Below, piece by piece: positions 4,976 to 5,030 of a stretch of 5,030 nucleotides of DNA. The notes under the pieces are model-generated. The model saw nothing but the letters and a program-made list of their open reading frames with translations, was not told the origin of the DNA and did not search any database. Within the stretch, counting starts at the first letter, position 1, and the number at the start of each line of letters is the position of its first letter. The stretch comes from CAYNEO01 sp964396245. Lineage in GTDB: Bacteria; Zixibacteria; MSB-5A5; GN15; FEB-12. Where the stretch lies: positions 1 to 5,030 of the forward strand of contig CAYNEO010000091.1 of the NCBI GenBank assembly GCA_964396245.1, written 5' to 3'. Both the position numbers and the translations under genes were made by a program.

Positions 4976-5030
4976 CTATACCACCGGCATCTTCCGGCCC
5001 GAGAGACCCTGGAGGATGTCGGTGATTATT
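4976..5030 (-). CDS. Possible C-terminal tail of a convergent gene, edge-truncated
   Basis: On the minus strand the frame entering from the right edge reads IITDILQGLSGRKMPVV and stops at TAG (complement of 4976-4978), 40 bases past the stop of the large gene. Its third codon positions are mostly G or C, like the large gene, and the residues look like an ordinary protein end. Seventeen codons are too few to be sure. A competing reading is a plus-strand gene starting at GTG 5022 behind GGAGG at 5011-5015. Both cannot be main genes here. Confidence 0.3.
   Translation of the reverse strand, partial: IITDILQGLSGRKMPVV

Noticed and set aside
4984..4997. CCGG-loop-CCGG inverted repeat as the terminator of the large gene
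   Set aside because: Only a 4-bp stem, no following T-run, and CCGG is a common word in DNA of this composition.

Overview
The window is dominated by one complete gene (1300-4935, + strand) for a secreted protein of 1211 residues. It carries a signal peptide, two copies of an [SbsA-type Ig-like domain + 7-motif FG-GAP/VCBS beta-propeller] module, a thrombospondin type-3 calcium segment, a small beta-rich domain, and a C-terminal dockerin-like pair of repeats. Start codons are preceded by good Shine-Dalgarno sequences, and the protein is Sec-exported and rich in calcium loops. This domain mix, and especially the Cys-Cys-bounded 'LSDIT-LID-VYIS' tail, resembles surface proteins I associate with uncultured FCB-group bacteria such as candidate phylum Zixibacteria. 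That taxonomic reading comes from pattern memory and is an inference.

Layout. Positions 1-235: no complete gene. The left edge holds a short minus-strand stretch that reads like protein but has no convincing start, and a GC-rich inverted-repeat cluster. Positions 236-487 (+): a small protein with three membrane segments, unrecognised. Positions 582-914 (-): a soluble, tryptophan-rich 110-residue protein, unrecognised, convergent with the first gene. Positions 915-1299: a 385-base intergenic region between divergent genes, with one candidate promoter for each direction, a run of eight C, and two copies of a 9-base repeat in the leader of the large gene. Positions 1300-4935: the large surface protein. 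Positions 4936-5030: the downstream flank, with either the tail of a convergent minus-strand gene or the start of a plus-strand gene; the window ends too soon to decide.

The genes do not form an evident operon or pathway. The two small genes look like orphan accessory genes beside a cell-surface protein gene. I found no RNA gene, CRISPR array, transposase or defence cassette. The most notable structure is inside the large gene: its two halves match blade by blade at an offset of about 460 residues, including the same non-canonical calcium loops at the same blade positions, which points to duplication of a whole module rather than of single blades.
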